From Rhizobium sp. CF122 (GTDB lineage Bacteria; Pseudomonadota; Alphaproteobacteria; Rhizobiales; Rhizobiaceae), in assembly GCF_000282035.1 (NCBI RefSeq), contig NZ_AKKA01000075.1, forward strand, positions 60,398 through 124,397: a stretch of DNA of 64,000 bases, written 5' to 3'. Below the pieces are notes generated by a model. The model was not told where the DNA came from. It worked only from the letters and a program-made list of their open reading frames with translations, and searched no databases. Positions 17,674 through 26,783 of this stretch are shown here, in pieces. Each line of letters opens with the position of its first letter. Position 1 is the first letter of the stretch. A program made the position numbers and the translations under genes.

Positions 17674-18510
17674 TCAGCCGAGCGCCTGATTGGCGAGGGC
17701 GAAGGTGGTAGCGGCCGGGTCGGCGGCGCGGTGGATCGGGGGCTTCATCATGGCGATACCCCCACCGACATGGGCTAGACCCTGGCCGGCAAGCCAGAGA
17801 GAAAGGCCCGCCTCGGCAGTGGTATCGAGCCTGATGAACAGGCCGGTTCGCGTGGAAATGAAGTGGGCCACGAGCGCCTTGGCGTCTTCGAGACCTTCGG
17901 CGACGACGGGCCCGATGGCCTCGCCGCGGCCGAAGGGGCGGATGGCGCCGAACCCGCAAACGCGCCCGTCCCGGCGGATCACTGCAAAGTTGCCGACCTT
18001 CCCGAGATAGGCGATCATCCCTTCACGGTCGGCGCCGAAAGCGAGGCGGTCGAGCGTGACGATCGCTTCGATGTCGCCCGCGGCCGCCTGTTCCGTTTGC
18101 CCAGGCTCGGCGATTGCTCCGACGATGCCCTGATGCTGCAACACGCGACCCGTCTCGCGGAAGCCGAGCCTTTCGTATAGCGGCAGGCCCTCAGTCGTTG
18201 CCACGAGTCTGAGCGGACGATCGGCCGCTAGCCGCAACGCGGCGTCCATCAGCTTGCGACCGAGGCCGCGGCCGCGCATCGCCTCGTCGACGATAACCAT
18301 GTTGATCGTCGCACAGTCCGACTTGTAAGGCGTGACGAGTACAGTGCCGACGACCCGATCGCCCTCAATCGCGACGACGCCTTTGCTCAGGGTCAGCGCC
18401 ATCTGCCAATCTTCAAGGCGATGTGGCCAGCCGGCCTGCCGGGAGAGCGTGACGGCGGCTTCCAGATGCTCAGGCCCGAAGGCGGCAATATCGATCTGAC
18501 TTGTCTGCAT
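17674..18510 (-). CDS. Double-GNAT N-acetyltransferase (paralogue of 28146-29039)
   Basis: 278 residues. The first half is a classic GNAT domain: GTVLVTPYKSDCATINMVIV, then the acetyl-CoA loop RGRGLGRKLMDAAL and LYERLGFRETG. The second half is a degenerate GNAT-like region (DREGMIAYLGKVGNFAVI, CGFGAIRPFGRGEAIGPVVA). The chosen ATG (18510) has AGGAAG upstream; a longer frame exists but lacks a good site. The paralogue at the far end of the catabolic region has the same architecture and the same FGRGxxIGPVVAE sequence. It may acetylate an amine intermediate; this is unproven. Confidence 0.8.
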   Translation of the reverse strand: MQTSQIDIAAFGPEHLEAAVTLSRQAGWPHRLEDWQMALTLSKGVVAIEGDRVVGTVLVTPYKSDCATINMVIVDEAMRGRGLGRKLMDAALRLAADRPLRLVATTEGLPLYERLGFRETGRVLQHQGIVGAIAEPGQTEQAAAGDIEAIVTLDRLAFGADREGMIAYLGKVGNFAVIRRDGRVCGFGAIRPFGRGEAIGPVVAEGLEDAKALVAHFISTRTGLFIRLDTTAEAGLSLWLAGQGLAHVGGGIAMMKPPIHRAADPAATTFALANQALG

Positions 18511-18827
18511 GGCACTTCCTTCATTTTCTGCCCGCAAGTCTGAAGGAGTGCCGGCCGGCAGATCGTCTGAAGGCATTGGCTCGCGCGGTATCTTATAGCT
18601 TTGCATCTACCGGTCGCCGCATCTTATGCTGGAAGGCAAGAGCGCTGGGAGGGGGCCGGGGCGGAAGACACCATTGACGACCAGCAGGCCGCACAACCTT
18701 CTGCCAAAGCCGGCTCTCGATACGATAGATTCTGCTTCGAACGCGGCCAAATCAGGCGAGGCGATGGGAGGCGCAGAGCCTATGATCCTTACAGAATACC
18801 TGGTCCCGTTCTTTCAAGGATACGCAC
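18511..18827. other. Divergent control region between GNAT/aminotransferase and HAD/FAD-oxidase units
   Basis: No gene is supported in this 317-base interval. It must hold the promoters of two divergent transcripts. I could not identify a convincing operator in it. Confidence 0.4.
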
Positions 18828-19496
18828 ATGACGACATTCCGTCCGAAATACATCACCTTCGACTGCTACGGCACGCTGACGAACTTCCAGATGGCGGAAG
18901 CGGCCCGCGACCTCTATCGGGAGCAGCTCGACGAGGCGCGCATGGCTGAATTCATCAAGAATTTCGCGGCCTACCGCCTGGACGAGATCCTGGGCGCCTG
19001 GAAGCCCTATGCCGAGGTGGTGCACAATTCGCTCGAACGGACCTGCAAGCGCAACGGCATTAAATTCCGCGATGAAGCTGCGAAGGTGGTCTACGAGCGC
19101 GTGCCGACATGGGGGCCGCATGCGGACGTGCCGGCGGGGCTTGCCAAGGTCGCCAAGGAGATCCCACTGGTGATCCTGTCGAATGCAATGAATTCGCAGA
19201 TCCTGTCGAATGTCGAAAAGCTTGGCGCACCCTTCCATGCGGTCTACACCGCCGAACAGGCGCAGGCCTACAAGCCTCGCTTCAGGGCCTTCGAATACAT
19301 GCTCGACATGCTGGCCTGCCGCCCCGAGGACATCCTCCACTGCTCGTCCTCCTTCCGCTACGACCTGATGTCGGCGCACGACCTCGGCATCAAGAACAAA
19401 GTCTGGGTCAATCGCGGTCACGAGCCAGCCAATCCCTATTACGGCTATGTCGAGATCGCCGACATCTCCGGCCTGCCGGGCGTCGTCGGTCTTTAG
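18828..19496 (+). CDS. Type II haloacid dehalogenase-like HAD hydrolase (second copy)
   Basis: 222 residues with AAGGA 7 bases before the ATG. HAD motif I: YITFDCYGTLTNFQ with Asp12; motif II: VILSNAMNSQ; the lysine in AYKPRF; motif III region HCSSSFRYDLMSAHDLGI. It is similar in architecture but not close in sequence to the HAD at 15328. It is followed after 15 bases by an FAD-dependent amine oxidase, so the pair is one unit. It could remove phosphate or halide from a pathway intermediate; the substrate is unknown. Confidence 0.83.
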   Translation: MTTFRPKYITFDCYGTLTNFQMAEAARDLYREQLDEARMAEFIKNFAAYRLDEILGAWKPYAEVVHNSLERTCKRNGIKFRDEAAKVVYERVPTWGPHADVPAGLAKVAKEIPLVILSNAMNSQILSNVEKLGAPFHAVYTAEQAQAYKPRFRAFEYMLDMLACRPEDILHCSSSFRYDLMSAHDLGIKNKVWVNRGHEPANPYYGYVEIADISGLPGVVGL

Positions 19497-19511
19497 AAAA
19501 GGCGGTGCGCC

Positions 19512-20786
19512 ATGAAGTTCCTGTCCTATTGGCATGATACAGCCCCTGCCTTTGCCGGAGCTGCGCAAGGCCCGGTCGATGGCCATTACGACGTCGCCGT
19601 GATCGGCGGCGGCTTCACCGGCCTCAGTGCGGCCCGGCAGCTCGCCCGGGCGGGGGCGAAGGTCGTCGTTCTGGAGGCGGAGAAAGTCGGCTGGGGCGCC
19701 TCCGGCCGCAATGGCGGACACTTGAATAACGGGCTCGCCCATAGCTATCTCGCGGCCAAGGCGGAACTCGGCAGGGAGCGGGCGATTGCGCTCTACAAGG
19801 CGTTCGACGATTCAGTCGACACGATCGAGGCACTGATCACCGAAGAAGGCATCGACTGCAACTTCCGCCGCGCCGGCAAAGTGAAGCTTGCCTCGAAGCC
19901 CCAGCATTTCGAGGCGATCGCCCGCAACTTCGAGGCGGTCAACGCGGAGGTCGATCCAGATACGGCGCTTCTCAGCGCCGAGGATCTGAAACAGGAGGTC
20001 GGCTCGCCCTTCTTCGGGGCAATGCTCTCGAAGAAGAGCGCGATGATGCATATGGGGCGGTATGTCGTCGGCCTCGCCGAAGCGGCCACGCGCCACGGCG
20101 CCATGGTTTTCGAGAGCGCGGCGGTCACCGAGCATCGGCAGGCGGGCGGCCGGCACACATTGAAGACCTCCCGCGGCAGCGTCACCGCGGATGCGGTTCT
20201 TGTCGCCACCGGCGCCTACACGCCTTCGATTTTCGGTTATTTCCGCCGCCGCATCATCGCCGTCGGCAGCTTCATCATCGCCACCCGATCGCTGACAGGC
20301 GCGGAGATCGCGGCGACAATGCCGGGTAGCCGCACCTGCGTCACGTCGATGAACATCGGTAACTATTTCAGGCTCTCGCCCGACAACCGTCTGATCTTCG
20401 GCGGCCGCGCGCGCTTCTCGGCGACATCCGACCAGCGTTCGGACGCAAAAAGCGGCGCGATCCTTAAGGCGAGCCTTACCGCGATCTTTCCGCAACTCGC
20501 CAATGTCGAGATCGACTACTGCTGGGGCGGCCTCGTCGACATGACCAAGGACCGTTTCCCCCGCGCCGGTTATCAAGATGGCGTTTGGTACGCCATGGGC
20601 TATTCCGGCCACGGGGCGCAGCTTTCGACGCATCTCGGCATGATTATCGCGGACGCAATTCTCGACCGGCCGGACCGCAACCCGCTGAAGGGTCTCGAAT
20701 GGCCGGCCGTGCCGGGACATTTCGGCAAGCCCTGGTTCCTGCCGCTCGTCGGCATGTACTACAAGATGCTGGACACGATCCAGTAG
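19512..20786 (+). CDS. FAD-dependent amine oxidase, PuuB/DAO-family-like
   Basis: 424 residues: KFLSYWHDTAP at the start, the FAD motif VAVIGGGFTGLSAARQLARAG, then VGWGASGRNGGHLNNG, as in gamma-glutamylputrescine oxidases and related DAO proteins. Near the C-terminus are GGLVDMTKDRFPRAG and MGYSGHGAQLSTHLG. Such enzymes oxidise primary or secondary amines to aldehydes plus H2O2 and ammonia. No glutamine synthetase-like PuuA is nearby, so a true Puu route is not shown. A strong terminator follows. Confidence 0.86.
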   Translation: MKFLSYWHDTAPAFAGAAQGPVDGHYDVAVIGGGFTGLSAARQLARAGAKVVVLEAEKVGWGASGRNGGHLNNGLAHSYLAAKAELGRERAIALYKAFDDSVDTIEALITEEGIDCNFRRAGKVKLASKPQHFEAIARNFEAVNAEVDPDTALLSAEDLKQEVGSPFFGAMLSKKSAMMHMGRYVVGLAEAATRHGAMVFESAAVTEHRQAGGRHTLKTSRGSVTADAVLVATGAYTPSIFGYFRRRIIAVGSFIIATRSLTGAEIAATMPGSRTCVTSMNIGNYFRLSPDNRLIFGGRARFSATSDQRSDAKSGAILKASLTAIFPQLANVEIDYCWGGLVDMTKDRFPRAGYQDGVWYAMGYSGHGAQLSTHLGMIIADAILDRPDRNPLKGLEWPAVPGHFGKPWFLPLVGMYYKMLDTIQ

Positions 20787-20802
20787 GCAACGCGGGGGTA
20801 GG

Positions 20803-20845
20803 AAGAAGGGCGCGGACCGGACAGGTGCGCGCCCTTCTTTGTTTG
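20803..20845 (+). terminator. Rho-independent terminator after the FAD oxidase
   Basis: Perfect 12-base arms AAGAAGGGCGCG (20803-20814) and CGCGCCCTTCTT (20828-20839) around a 13-base loop, with a T-rich run directly after. It begins 17 bases after the stop codon. Confidence 0.85.
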
Positions 20846-21025
20846 GATGATCTAACCCGGCGTGCCGCGTCAAGTGTGCAGCGATCTTGCGAAAGAGCTG
20901 AAGCGCCTCGCGCGCTTGAGAGCGAGATGAAGAAACACGCCGGCTTTTCGCGCGCATCCCACTCTACTCCTGGAACCGATCACGTCTTAGGCTTCGATTC
21001 GACCCAAGATCGTCGTGACCAACCT

Positions 21026-21121
21026 ACGGCGCGTCGCGTTCAATCGAATCACGCGCCGTGGATCCCTTGTTTGTGCATGTCGTTGTCCCAAAAGCCGCGG
21101 CACACTTTTGGGCAACATGCA
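21026..21121. repeat. Rhizobial palindromic intergenic repeat (RIME-like)
   Basis: Two consecutive inverted repeats: ACGGCGCGT (21026-21034) with ACGCGCCGT (21051-21059), then a larger one running from TGCATGTCGTTGTCCCAAAA (21074-21093) to TTTTGGGCAACATGCA (21106-21121). This second palindrome is a sequence I recognise as frequent between genes in Rhizobium, Sinorhizobium and Agrobacterium. It abuts the gabD-like stop codon. The exact element name is from memory. Confidence 0.65.
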
Positions 21122-22576
21122 TTAATCCAGTCCGCCGATGTGGAAGCTCTTCATCTCGAGATATTCCTCGATGCCGACCTGGGCGCCCTCGCGGCCCAGG
21201 CCGGATTGCTTGACGCCGCCGAAGGGGGCGACTTCGGTGGAGATGGCGCCGGTGTTGAGGCCGACCATACCGAATTCCAGCGCTTCCGCCACACGCCACG
21301 AACGTTTCAGGCTCTCAGTGTAGAAATAGGCGGCCAAGCCGAAGGGCGTGCCGTTGGCGATGGCGATTGCCTCCTCCTCCGTCTCGAAGCGGAAGAGCGG
21401 TGCGACGGGACCGAAGGTCTCTTCGCTGGCAAGCAGCATCTCGGTGGTGGCGCCCGTGAGCACGATGGGGGGCCTATATTGTCTTCCCTCCGGCACCCAC
21501 CTGCCGCGCGCCGCAAGTTTCGCGCCCTTGGCAAGCGCGTCCTCGACATGACGGTCGATCTTGTCGATCGCCGCGTCATTGATCATCGGTCCGATCGCAA
21601 TGCCGGGTTCCGTACCGGGCCCAACCTTCATTGCGTTAACGCGTGCGCCGAGTTTCTCTGCAAAGGCGTCATAGACGCCGGCCTGCACGAGAATACGGTT
21701 CGCACAGACGCAGGTCTGGCCGCCATTGCGGAACTTGGACGCGATCGCGCCTTCGACCGCCAGATCAAGGTCGGCATCGTCGAAGACGATGAAGGGGGCA
21801 TTCCCGCCGAGTTCGAGCGAGAGGCGCTTGACGCTGTCGGCCGCGCCTCGCATCAAGAGAGATCCGACGCGCGTCGAGCCCGTAAAGGAGATCTTGCGCA
21901 CTGTTTCATTCGCCATGAACTCGTTGCCGATTGCGGTCGGCATGCCGGTGACGATGTTGATCACGCCTGCGGGAATGCCGGCGCGCTCTGCCAGAACTCC
22001 GAGGGCGAGCGCTGAAAAGGGCGTGAACTCCGAGGGCTTGATCACCACCGTGCAGCCGGCCGCCAAGGCAGGTGCCACTTTGCGGGTAATCATTGCGTTC
22101 GGGAAGTTCCACGGCGTCACGATCGCGCAGACGCCGACCGCCTCTTTCAGAACGACGATGCGCCGATCGGCCGTCGGAGAGGGAATGGTGTGGCCGCCGA
22201 TGCGACGCGCCTCCTCGGCGAACCATTTGACGAACGAAGCGCCATAACGGATCTCGACGCGCGCCTCGTCGAGCGGCTTGCCTTGTTCCATCGTCAAGAG
22301 CAGAGCCAAATCCTCGAGGTTTTCGATCATCAGCGCATACCAGCGCTCAAGTAATGCGGCCCGTTCGGCATGCGTCTTCTTCTTCCACGGTCCGAAGGCG
22401 GCATTGGCGGCTTCGATGGCGGCGCGCGTTTCCTCTTCGCCCATGTCCGGGATGGTGCCGAAACGCGTCCGACTGGCGGGGTCGAAAACGTCGACGGTCT
22501 TACTCGAGGCTGCGCCCAGCCAGGCTCCGTCGATGAAGCCCTCTTGCCGGAAAAGTTCCTTGTCGTTCAACATCAT
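21122..22576 (-). CDS. gabD: NAD(P)-dependent succinate-semialdehyde dehydrogenase-like ALDH
   Basis: 484 residues, a full-length aldehyde dehydrogenase. The catalytic Cys is in GGQTCVCANRILVQ (near residue 289) and the general base Glu in LELGGNAPFIVFDDADLD. SFTGSTRVGSLL and PWNFPNAMITRKVAPALAAG are GabD hallmarks. The start has GAGGAG 6 bases upstream. It oxidises succinate or glutarate semialdehyde-type products and probably takes the aldehyde made by the aminotransferase or oxidase. Its start is 18 bases from the stop of the tartrate dehydrogenase-like gene. Confidence 0.9.
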   Translation of the reverse strand: MMLNDKELFRQEGFIDGAWLGAASSKTVDVFDPASRTRFGTIPDMGEEETRAAIEAANAAFGPWKKKTHAERAALLERWYALMIENLEDLALLLTMEQGKPLDEARVEIRYGASFVKWFAEEARRIGGHTIPSPTADRRIVVLKEAVGVCAIVTPWNFPNAMITRKVAPALAAGCTVVIKPSEFTPFSALALGVLAERAGIPAGVINIVTGMPTAIGNEFMANETVRKISFTGSTRVGSLLMRGAADSVKRLSLELGGNAPFIVFDDADLDLAVEGAIASKFRNGGQTCVCANRILVQAGVYDAFAEKLGARVNAMKVGPGTEPGIAIGPMINDAAIDKIDRHVEDALAKGAKLAARGRWVPEGRQYRPPIVLTGATTEMLLASEETFGPVAPLFRFETEEEAIAIANGTPFGLAAYFYTESLKRSWRVAEALEFGMVGLNTGAISTEVAPFGGVKQSGLGREGAQVGIEEYLEMKSFHIGGLD

Positions 22577-22594
22577 ATTCTGCTCCTCTAAAGA

Positions 22595-23638
22595 TCAGCC
22601 GAGCGCGGCAAGGATCGCCGCGGTGATAGTTTCTGTCTTGTCCTTACCGGGCACGGTGCCGATGCCCCGGGCAGTGGTCCTTTCGAGCGCGCTCATGACG
22701 GTTCGAGCGGCTTCCTTTTCTTCGAGATGCTCCAGCATCATCGCGCCGGACCATATGGCGGCGACAGGGTTGGCGATGCCGAGATGGGCGATGTCGGGTG
22801 CGGAGCCGTGTACCGGCTCGAACATCGACGGTGCGCTTCGATCAGGGTTGATGTTGGCGGAAGCCGCAAACCCGAGCCCGCCCTGGATCGCGGCACCGAG
22901 ATCAGTCAGGATGTCGCCGAAGAGGTTCGAGGCGACGACGACGTCGAGGCTGTCCGGCGCCATCACCATGCGGGCGGCCATGGCGTCGATGTGGTAGCTC
23001 GTCGCCTCGACATCCGCGTATTCGGCGGCGAGCTCTCGCGTAATCTCGTCCCAGAACACCATGGAGTATTTCTGGGCGTTGGATTTTGTCACCGAAGCGA
23101 GCTTGCCGCGGCGTTGTCGCGCCTGCTCGAAGCCGAAGCGCAGGATCCGTTCGACGCCCGTGCGGGTGAAGATCGAGGTCTCGACCGCGACCTCATCGAC
23201 CGTTTCCTGATGCACGCGGCCGCCGGCGCCGGAATATTCGCCTTCGGTATTCTCGCGGATGCAGAGGATGTCGAAATTTTCCGCCTTCAACGGACCTTGG
23301 ACACCCGGCAGCAGCCGGTGCGGGCGGATATTGGCATATTGCACGAAAGCCTTGCGGATCGGCAGGAGCAAGCCGTGGAGTGAGACGGAATCTGGCACTT
23401 CCGCGGGCCAGCCGACGGCGCCGAGTAGGATTGCATCGAAGCGGCGCAAGATTTCTATGCCGTCCGTCGGCATCATCGCGCCCGTTTCCTTGTAAAAGGC
23501 GCAGGACCAGGGAAAGGGCGTGGCGGTGAGCGAGAAGCCGGAATGCCTGGCGACGGTCGAAAGAACCTGCCAGGCGGCATCCATTACGTCCTGGCCAATG
23601 CCGTCGCCGGGAATGAGTGCGATCGAATAGGATTTCAT
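22595..23638 (-). CDS. ttuC: Tartrate dehydrogenase/decarboxylase-like beta-decarboxylating dehydrogenase
   Basis: 347 residues of the isocitrate/isopropylmalate dehydrogenase superfamily: IALIPGDGIGQDVMDAAW at the N-terminus, ENTEGEYSGAGGR, and GDILTDLGAAIQGGLGFAAS near the C-terminus. The closest recognised group is TtuC/YeaU, which act on tartrate or D-malate using NAD and Mn2+. The start at 23638 has GGAG upstream. It sits 8 bases after the ALDH stop, in one transcript ALDH - ttuC - gabD. Actual substrate uncertain. Confidence 0.82.
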   Translation of the reverse strand: MKSYSIALIPGDGIGQDVMDAAWQVLSTVARHSGFSLTATPFPWSCAFYKETGAMMPTDGIEILRRFDAILLGAVGWPAEVPDSVSLHGLLLPIRKAFVQYANIRPHRLLPGVQGPLKAENFDILCIRENTEGEYSGAGGRVHQETVDEVAVETSIFTRTGVERILRFGFEQARQRRGKLASVTKSNAQKYSMVFWDEITRELAAEYADVEATSYHIDAMAARMVMAPDSLDVVVASNLFGDILTDLGAAIQGGLGFAASANINPDRSAPSMFEPVHGSAPDIAHLGIANPVAAIWSGAMMLEHLEEKEAARTVMSALERTTARGIGTVPGKDKTETITAAILAALG

Positions 23639-23646
23639 GGAGGCTC

Positions 23647-25110
23647 CTAGAGGCTGATGAGAACGCTCTTGCACTTGCGGTTGGCCTGGTAGGCCTCGCG
23701 TCCGAGGTCCTTGCCGACGCCAGAGCGCTTGTAGCCGCCGGTCGGCAGGATGTGGTCGCGCGAGCGGCTATAGCGGTTGACCCAAATCGTGCCGGCCTGC
23801 AGCAGTCGCGTCAGCCGCAGCGCGCGCGACAGGTCGCGGGTGAAGAGGCCAGCGGCCAGGCCGTAGGTCGGGTGGTCGGCGAGAGCCAGTGCCTCCTCTT
23901 CGTCGGCGAAGGTCTGCATGGTCAGGACCGGACCGAAGATTTCTTCGGTAATCGCTGGCGAGGAACTGTCGTGCACGGCCATCAACGTCGGCTGATAGAA
24001 ATAGCCCGACGCATCCATTGGGGCGCCCCCGAACAGGCATTCGCCGCCGGCTGCAACGGCAGCCTCGACGATGCCGTGGATGCGGTTCAACTGGCGCTTC
24101 GAGATGATCGGCGAGTATTCGCTTGCCTCATCCCAGGTCGGACCCGGCTTCGCCGCCTTCATGCGCGTGATGATCGCCTCGGCGAGCGGCGCAGCAACGC
24201 TTTCCTCCACGATCAGGCGGGAGCCGGCGATGCAGGCTTGGCCAGCGTTAGACATCATGCTCTGGGCGATTGCCGCCGCCGCCTTGTCGAGATCGGCATC
24301 GGCGAAGACCAGTTGCGGGCTCTTCCCGCCGAGTTCAAGCGTCATGGGCTTGACCCCGGTGCGGGCGACATTGGCCATGATGGCCGAGCCGGCGCTGGTC
24401 GAACCGGTGAAGCTTACCTTGGCGACGTCCGGATGGCCGGTGAGGGCAGTGCCGGTCACCGGACCGTCGCCCAGCACGACATTAATGAGACCGGCCGGCA
24501 GGCCCGCGCGGACCCCGAGCTCGGCGAGGTAGACGGTCGAAAATGGCGTGATTTCGGAGGGTTTCAAGACGACGGCATTGCCGGCGGCAAGGGCGGGACC
24601 GAGCTTCCAAGCGGCCATCGAAACGGGGAAATTCCACGGCGTGATGGCGCCGACGACGCCATAGGGCTCGGTCATGATCATGCCGAGATTGTTGTCATCA
24701 GTCGGCACGAGGTCGCTGCCTTCCTTGTCGGCGAATTCTGCGAAAAAGCGGATCTGTTCGGCGCTGACGGCTATGTCGCCGGCGATCAGGTGCCCGACCG
24801 GGCGTGTCGAGGAAAGCGCCTCGAGCTTAGCGAGGGTTTCCGCCTCCCTTTCGATCAGGTCGGCCCAACGCTGCAGCACGACTGTGCGCTCGCGCGGACG
24901 CACGCCGCCCCAGTTGCTCGCCTTCAGCGCATTCTTGGCGGTTTCGACGGCGCGATCGACGAGAGCTTCGTCTGCGAGTGGACAGTCCGCATAGGCCTTG
25001 CCGTCGGACGGACGATGCATGTCGATATCGCCCTCGGCAGGGATCAGCCGATCGCCGATGAAGTGCCCGAGGGGCAGGGGAAGAGTGTCGGGGTCAAAGC
25101 TGAGAGTCAT
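23647..25110 (-). CDS. NAD(P)-dependent aldehyde dehydrogenase
   Basis: 487 residues, ALDH superfamily. The catalytic Cys is in SNAGQACIAGSRLIVEE and the Glu in TLELGGKSPQLVFADADLD. The N-terminal FIGDRLIPAEGDIDMHRPSDG and the C-terminal GGYKRSGVGKDLGREAY are typical of betaine/aminobutyraldehyde-type enzymes. The start at 25110 follows AGGA. First gene of the ALDH - ttuC - gabD unit. Two ALDHs in the cluster suggest a dialdehyde or two sequential aldehyde oxidations. Confidence 0.88.
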   Translation of the reverse strand: MTLSFDPDTLPLPLGHFIGDRLIPAEGDIDMHRPSDGKAYADCPLADEALVDRAVETAKNALKASNWGGVRPRERTVVLQRWADLIEREAETLAKLEALSSTRPVGHLIAGDIAVSAEQIRFFAEFADKEGSDLVPTDDNNLGMIMTEPYGVVGAITPWNFPVSMAAWKLGPALAAGNAVVLKPSEITPFSTVYLAELGVRAGLPAGLINVVLGDGPVTGTALTGHPDVAKVSFTGSTSAGSAIMANVARTGVKPMTLELGGKSPQLVFADADLDKAAAAIAQSMMSNAGQACIAGSRLIVEESVAAPLAEAIITRMKAAKPGPTWDEASEYSPIISKRQLNRIHGIVEAAVAAGGECLFGGAPMDASGYFYQPTLMAVHDSSSPAITEEIFGPVLTMQTFADEEEALALADHPTYGLAAGLFTRDLSRALRLTRLLQAGTIWVNRYSRSRDHILPTGGYKRSGVGKDLGREAYQANRKCKSVLISL

Positions 25111-25460
25111 AGCGGGTCCTCGGATAAGGTCATGCAAGCCTACCGGGAGAACGCGAGCAGCATGCATCGAGTGGCGATGCGCCGACGGCGGAAAATTACG
25201 TTTTTAGTGACAAGACAGCGAAATCTTCGGAGGCTGAGATGGGCCGGTCGGTGACGTATCGGCGATGCGCCGGAGCAATCTGACAGGGGCACGAGAAAGC
25301 GATTGCCAGGTTGGAGCAGCAACGACACGCCAGAAAGCCGCGAGCGTGTCGGAGGGCGAGGATGCCGGTTGCCGGCAAGTTTCCGCCGAAACCAGTTCGC
25401 GCGCAATCCGTGGGAGATAGGCCTGTATCAAGGGCCTTGATCGGATCGCGCGGCCGGGCA
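25111..25460. other. Intergenic region, no gene recognised
   Basis: The 350 bases between the ALDH and the cupin contain only short overlapping frames without similarity that I recognise. It probably holds the promoter of the ALDH - ttuC - gabD transcript. Confidence 0.4.
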
Positions 25461-25814
25461 CTACATGACCGTTACGTAGATCTTACGTACGGTCTCGATC
25501 GTCTTCCAGACACCGACAAACCCCGGCTTCATGACGAAGCTGTCACCGGCTTTGTAGACGACCGGCCCGCCGCCTTCCGGCGTGAGTTCGACGACACCGG
25601 AGAGGATATGGCAGAACTCGAAAGTCTCGCCCTTAATCGAGCGCGTCTCTCCGGGGGTTGCCTCCCAGACGCCTGTATGGATCATCTCTCCCCGTGCGAC
25701 GTCTTGAGCCCAGGTCTTGAAGGAGGGACTGCCCGAGATCAGGCGATCCGGAAGCGGACCGGACTCGCGCGGCGCGAAAGAGGGATTGGTGTCGATGTTC
25801 TTCAAAAGGGACAT
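25461..25814 (-). CDS. Cupin-domain protein (DUF861-type)
   Basis: 117 residues: MIHTGVWEATPGETRSIKG, then EFCHILSGVVELTPEGGG and YKAGDSFVMKPGFVGVWKTI. This matches the small DUF861 (ureidoglycolate-hydrolase-like) cupin group often found in amine and opine catabolic operons. Function unknown; it may bind a metal or a small ligand. GGAAAGGAAA precedes the ATG. It follows the hydroxyacid dehydrogenase after 26 bases in the same transcript. Confidence 0.78.
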   Translation of the reverse strand: MSLLKNIDTNPSFAPRESGPLPDRLISGSPSFKTWAQDVARGEMIHTGVWEATPGETRSIKGETFEFCHILSGVVELTPEGGGPVVYKAGDSFVMKPGFVGVWKTIETVRKIYVTVM

Positions 25815-25840
25815 GGGTTTCCTTTCCTGGGATTGAGAGC

Positions 25841-26764
25841 TTAATAGCCGCGGCCGCGATCGATGAGCCCGATGGGATCAAGTCCGCCTCGATGACGCTT
25901 GATGTTCTCGATCACGGCCTCGGCGGCTGTTTCCGGTTGGGTGACGCTTGCTATGTGCGGCGTCAGCAGGATTTTCGGGTGGCTCCAAAAGGGATGACCC
26001 GTTGACAGCGGTTCGGGATCAGTGACGTCGATGACAGCACCGGAGAGATGGCCGCTATCGAGCGCCCCGATCAGTGCTTCATGATCGAGCTGCGGCCCGC
26101 GGCCGACATGAACAAGTGCCGCGCCTGCCGGGAGCTTGGCGAAAAGGACGGAGTCGAGGAAACCGCGTGTCTCGTCAGTCAGGGGCAGGAGACAGATCAG
26201 AATGTCCGTGGAGCCGAGCAGCGCATGGAGCCCGTCTTTGCCATTGAGGCATCTGACGCCCTCAATTTCGTGCGGGCTACGGCTCCAGCCGGAAAGGGGA
26301 AAGCCGAAAGGCTTCAAGCGCTCCAGGACGGCGGTGGCGAGCATGCCGAGGCCAAGCACGCCGACGCGGCGTTGGGCCGCCTGGATCTGTGTGATGGCCT
26401 GCCACGATTGCCGCCGCTGCTGGTCGAGATAGGCGGGTAGATTGCGGTGCAGCGCGAGCACGGCAAGTGTCACATATTCCTGCATCATCCGGACGATGCC
26501 GTCCTCGACCATGCGTACGACCTTCACATGGGGCGGCACGGCCTCGATGCGGAACTGGTCGACGCCGGCGCCGATCGAGAAGAGGATTTCGAGGTTGCGA
26601 TAGCGCGAGAGGTTTTCGGGAACCGTCCAGGTGATCAGGTAGCGCACCGCATCCGGATCGGCCGCCGCCGCATCGGTGGCGAAAGGAACGTCCGGAAGCT
26701 CACGCGAAAAAGCTTCGGCGAAAATCGCACCGCGTTTTGCGTCGGAATTGAAGAGGAAGGTCAT
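25841..26764 (-). CDS. ghrA: 2-hydroxyacid dehydrogenase, GhrA-like (glyoxylate/hydroxypyruvate reductase)
   Basis: 307 residues of the D-isomer hydroxyacid dehydrogenase family: the nucleotide-binding motif [18 protein letters not shown], then [25 protein letters not shown] and the His in [14 protein letters not shown] near the C-terminus. GhrA enzymes reduce glyoxylate and hydroxypyruvate with NADPH. The gene starts 19 bases after the M20 deacylase. A 2-keto acid intermediate in the pathway would account for it. Confidence 0.85.
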   Translation of the reverse strand: MTFLFNSDAKRGAIFAEAFSRELPDVPFATDAAAADPDAVRYLITWTVPENLSRYRNLEILFSIGAGVDQFRIEAVPPHVKVVRMVEDGIVRMMQEYVTLAVLALHRNLPAYLDQQRRQSWQAITQIQAAQRRVGVLGLGMLATAVLERLKPFGFPLSGWSRSPHEIEGVRCLNGKDGLHALLGSTDILICLLPLTDETRGFLDSVLFAKLPAGAALVHVGRGPQLDHEALIGALDSGHLSGAVIDVTDPEPLSTGHPFWSHPKILLTPHIASVTQPETAAEAVIENIKRHRGGLDPIGLIDRGRGY

Positions 26765-26783
26765 CGCGCGTCTCCTTCTTGTC

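Noticed and set aside
23617..25254. 545-codon plus-strand frame opposite the aldehyde dehydrogenase
   Set aside because: Antisense to a complete ALDH with catalytic motifs; no recognisable domain in the frame.
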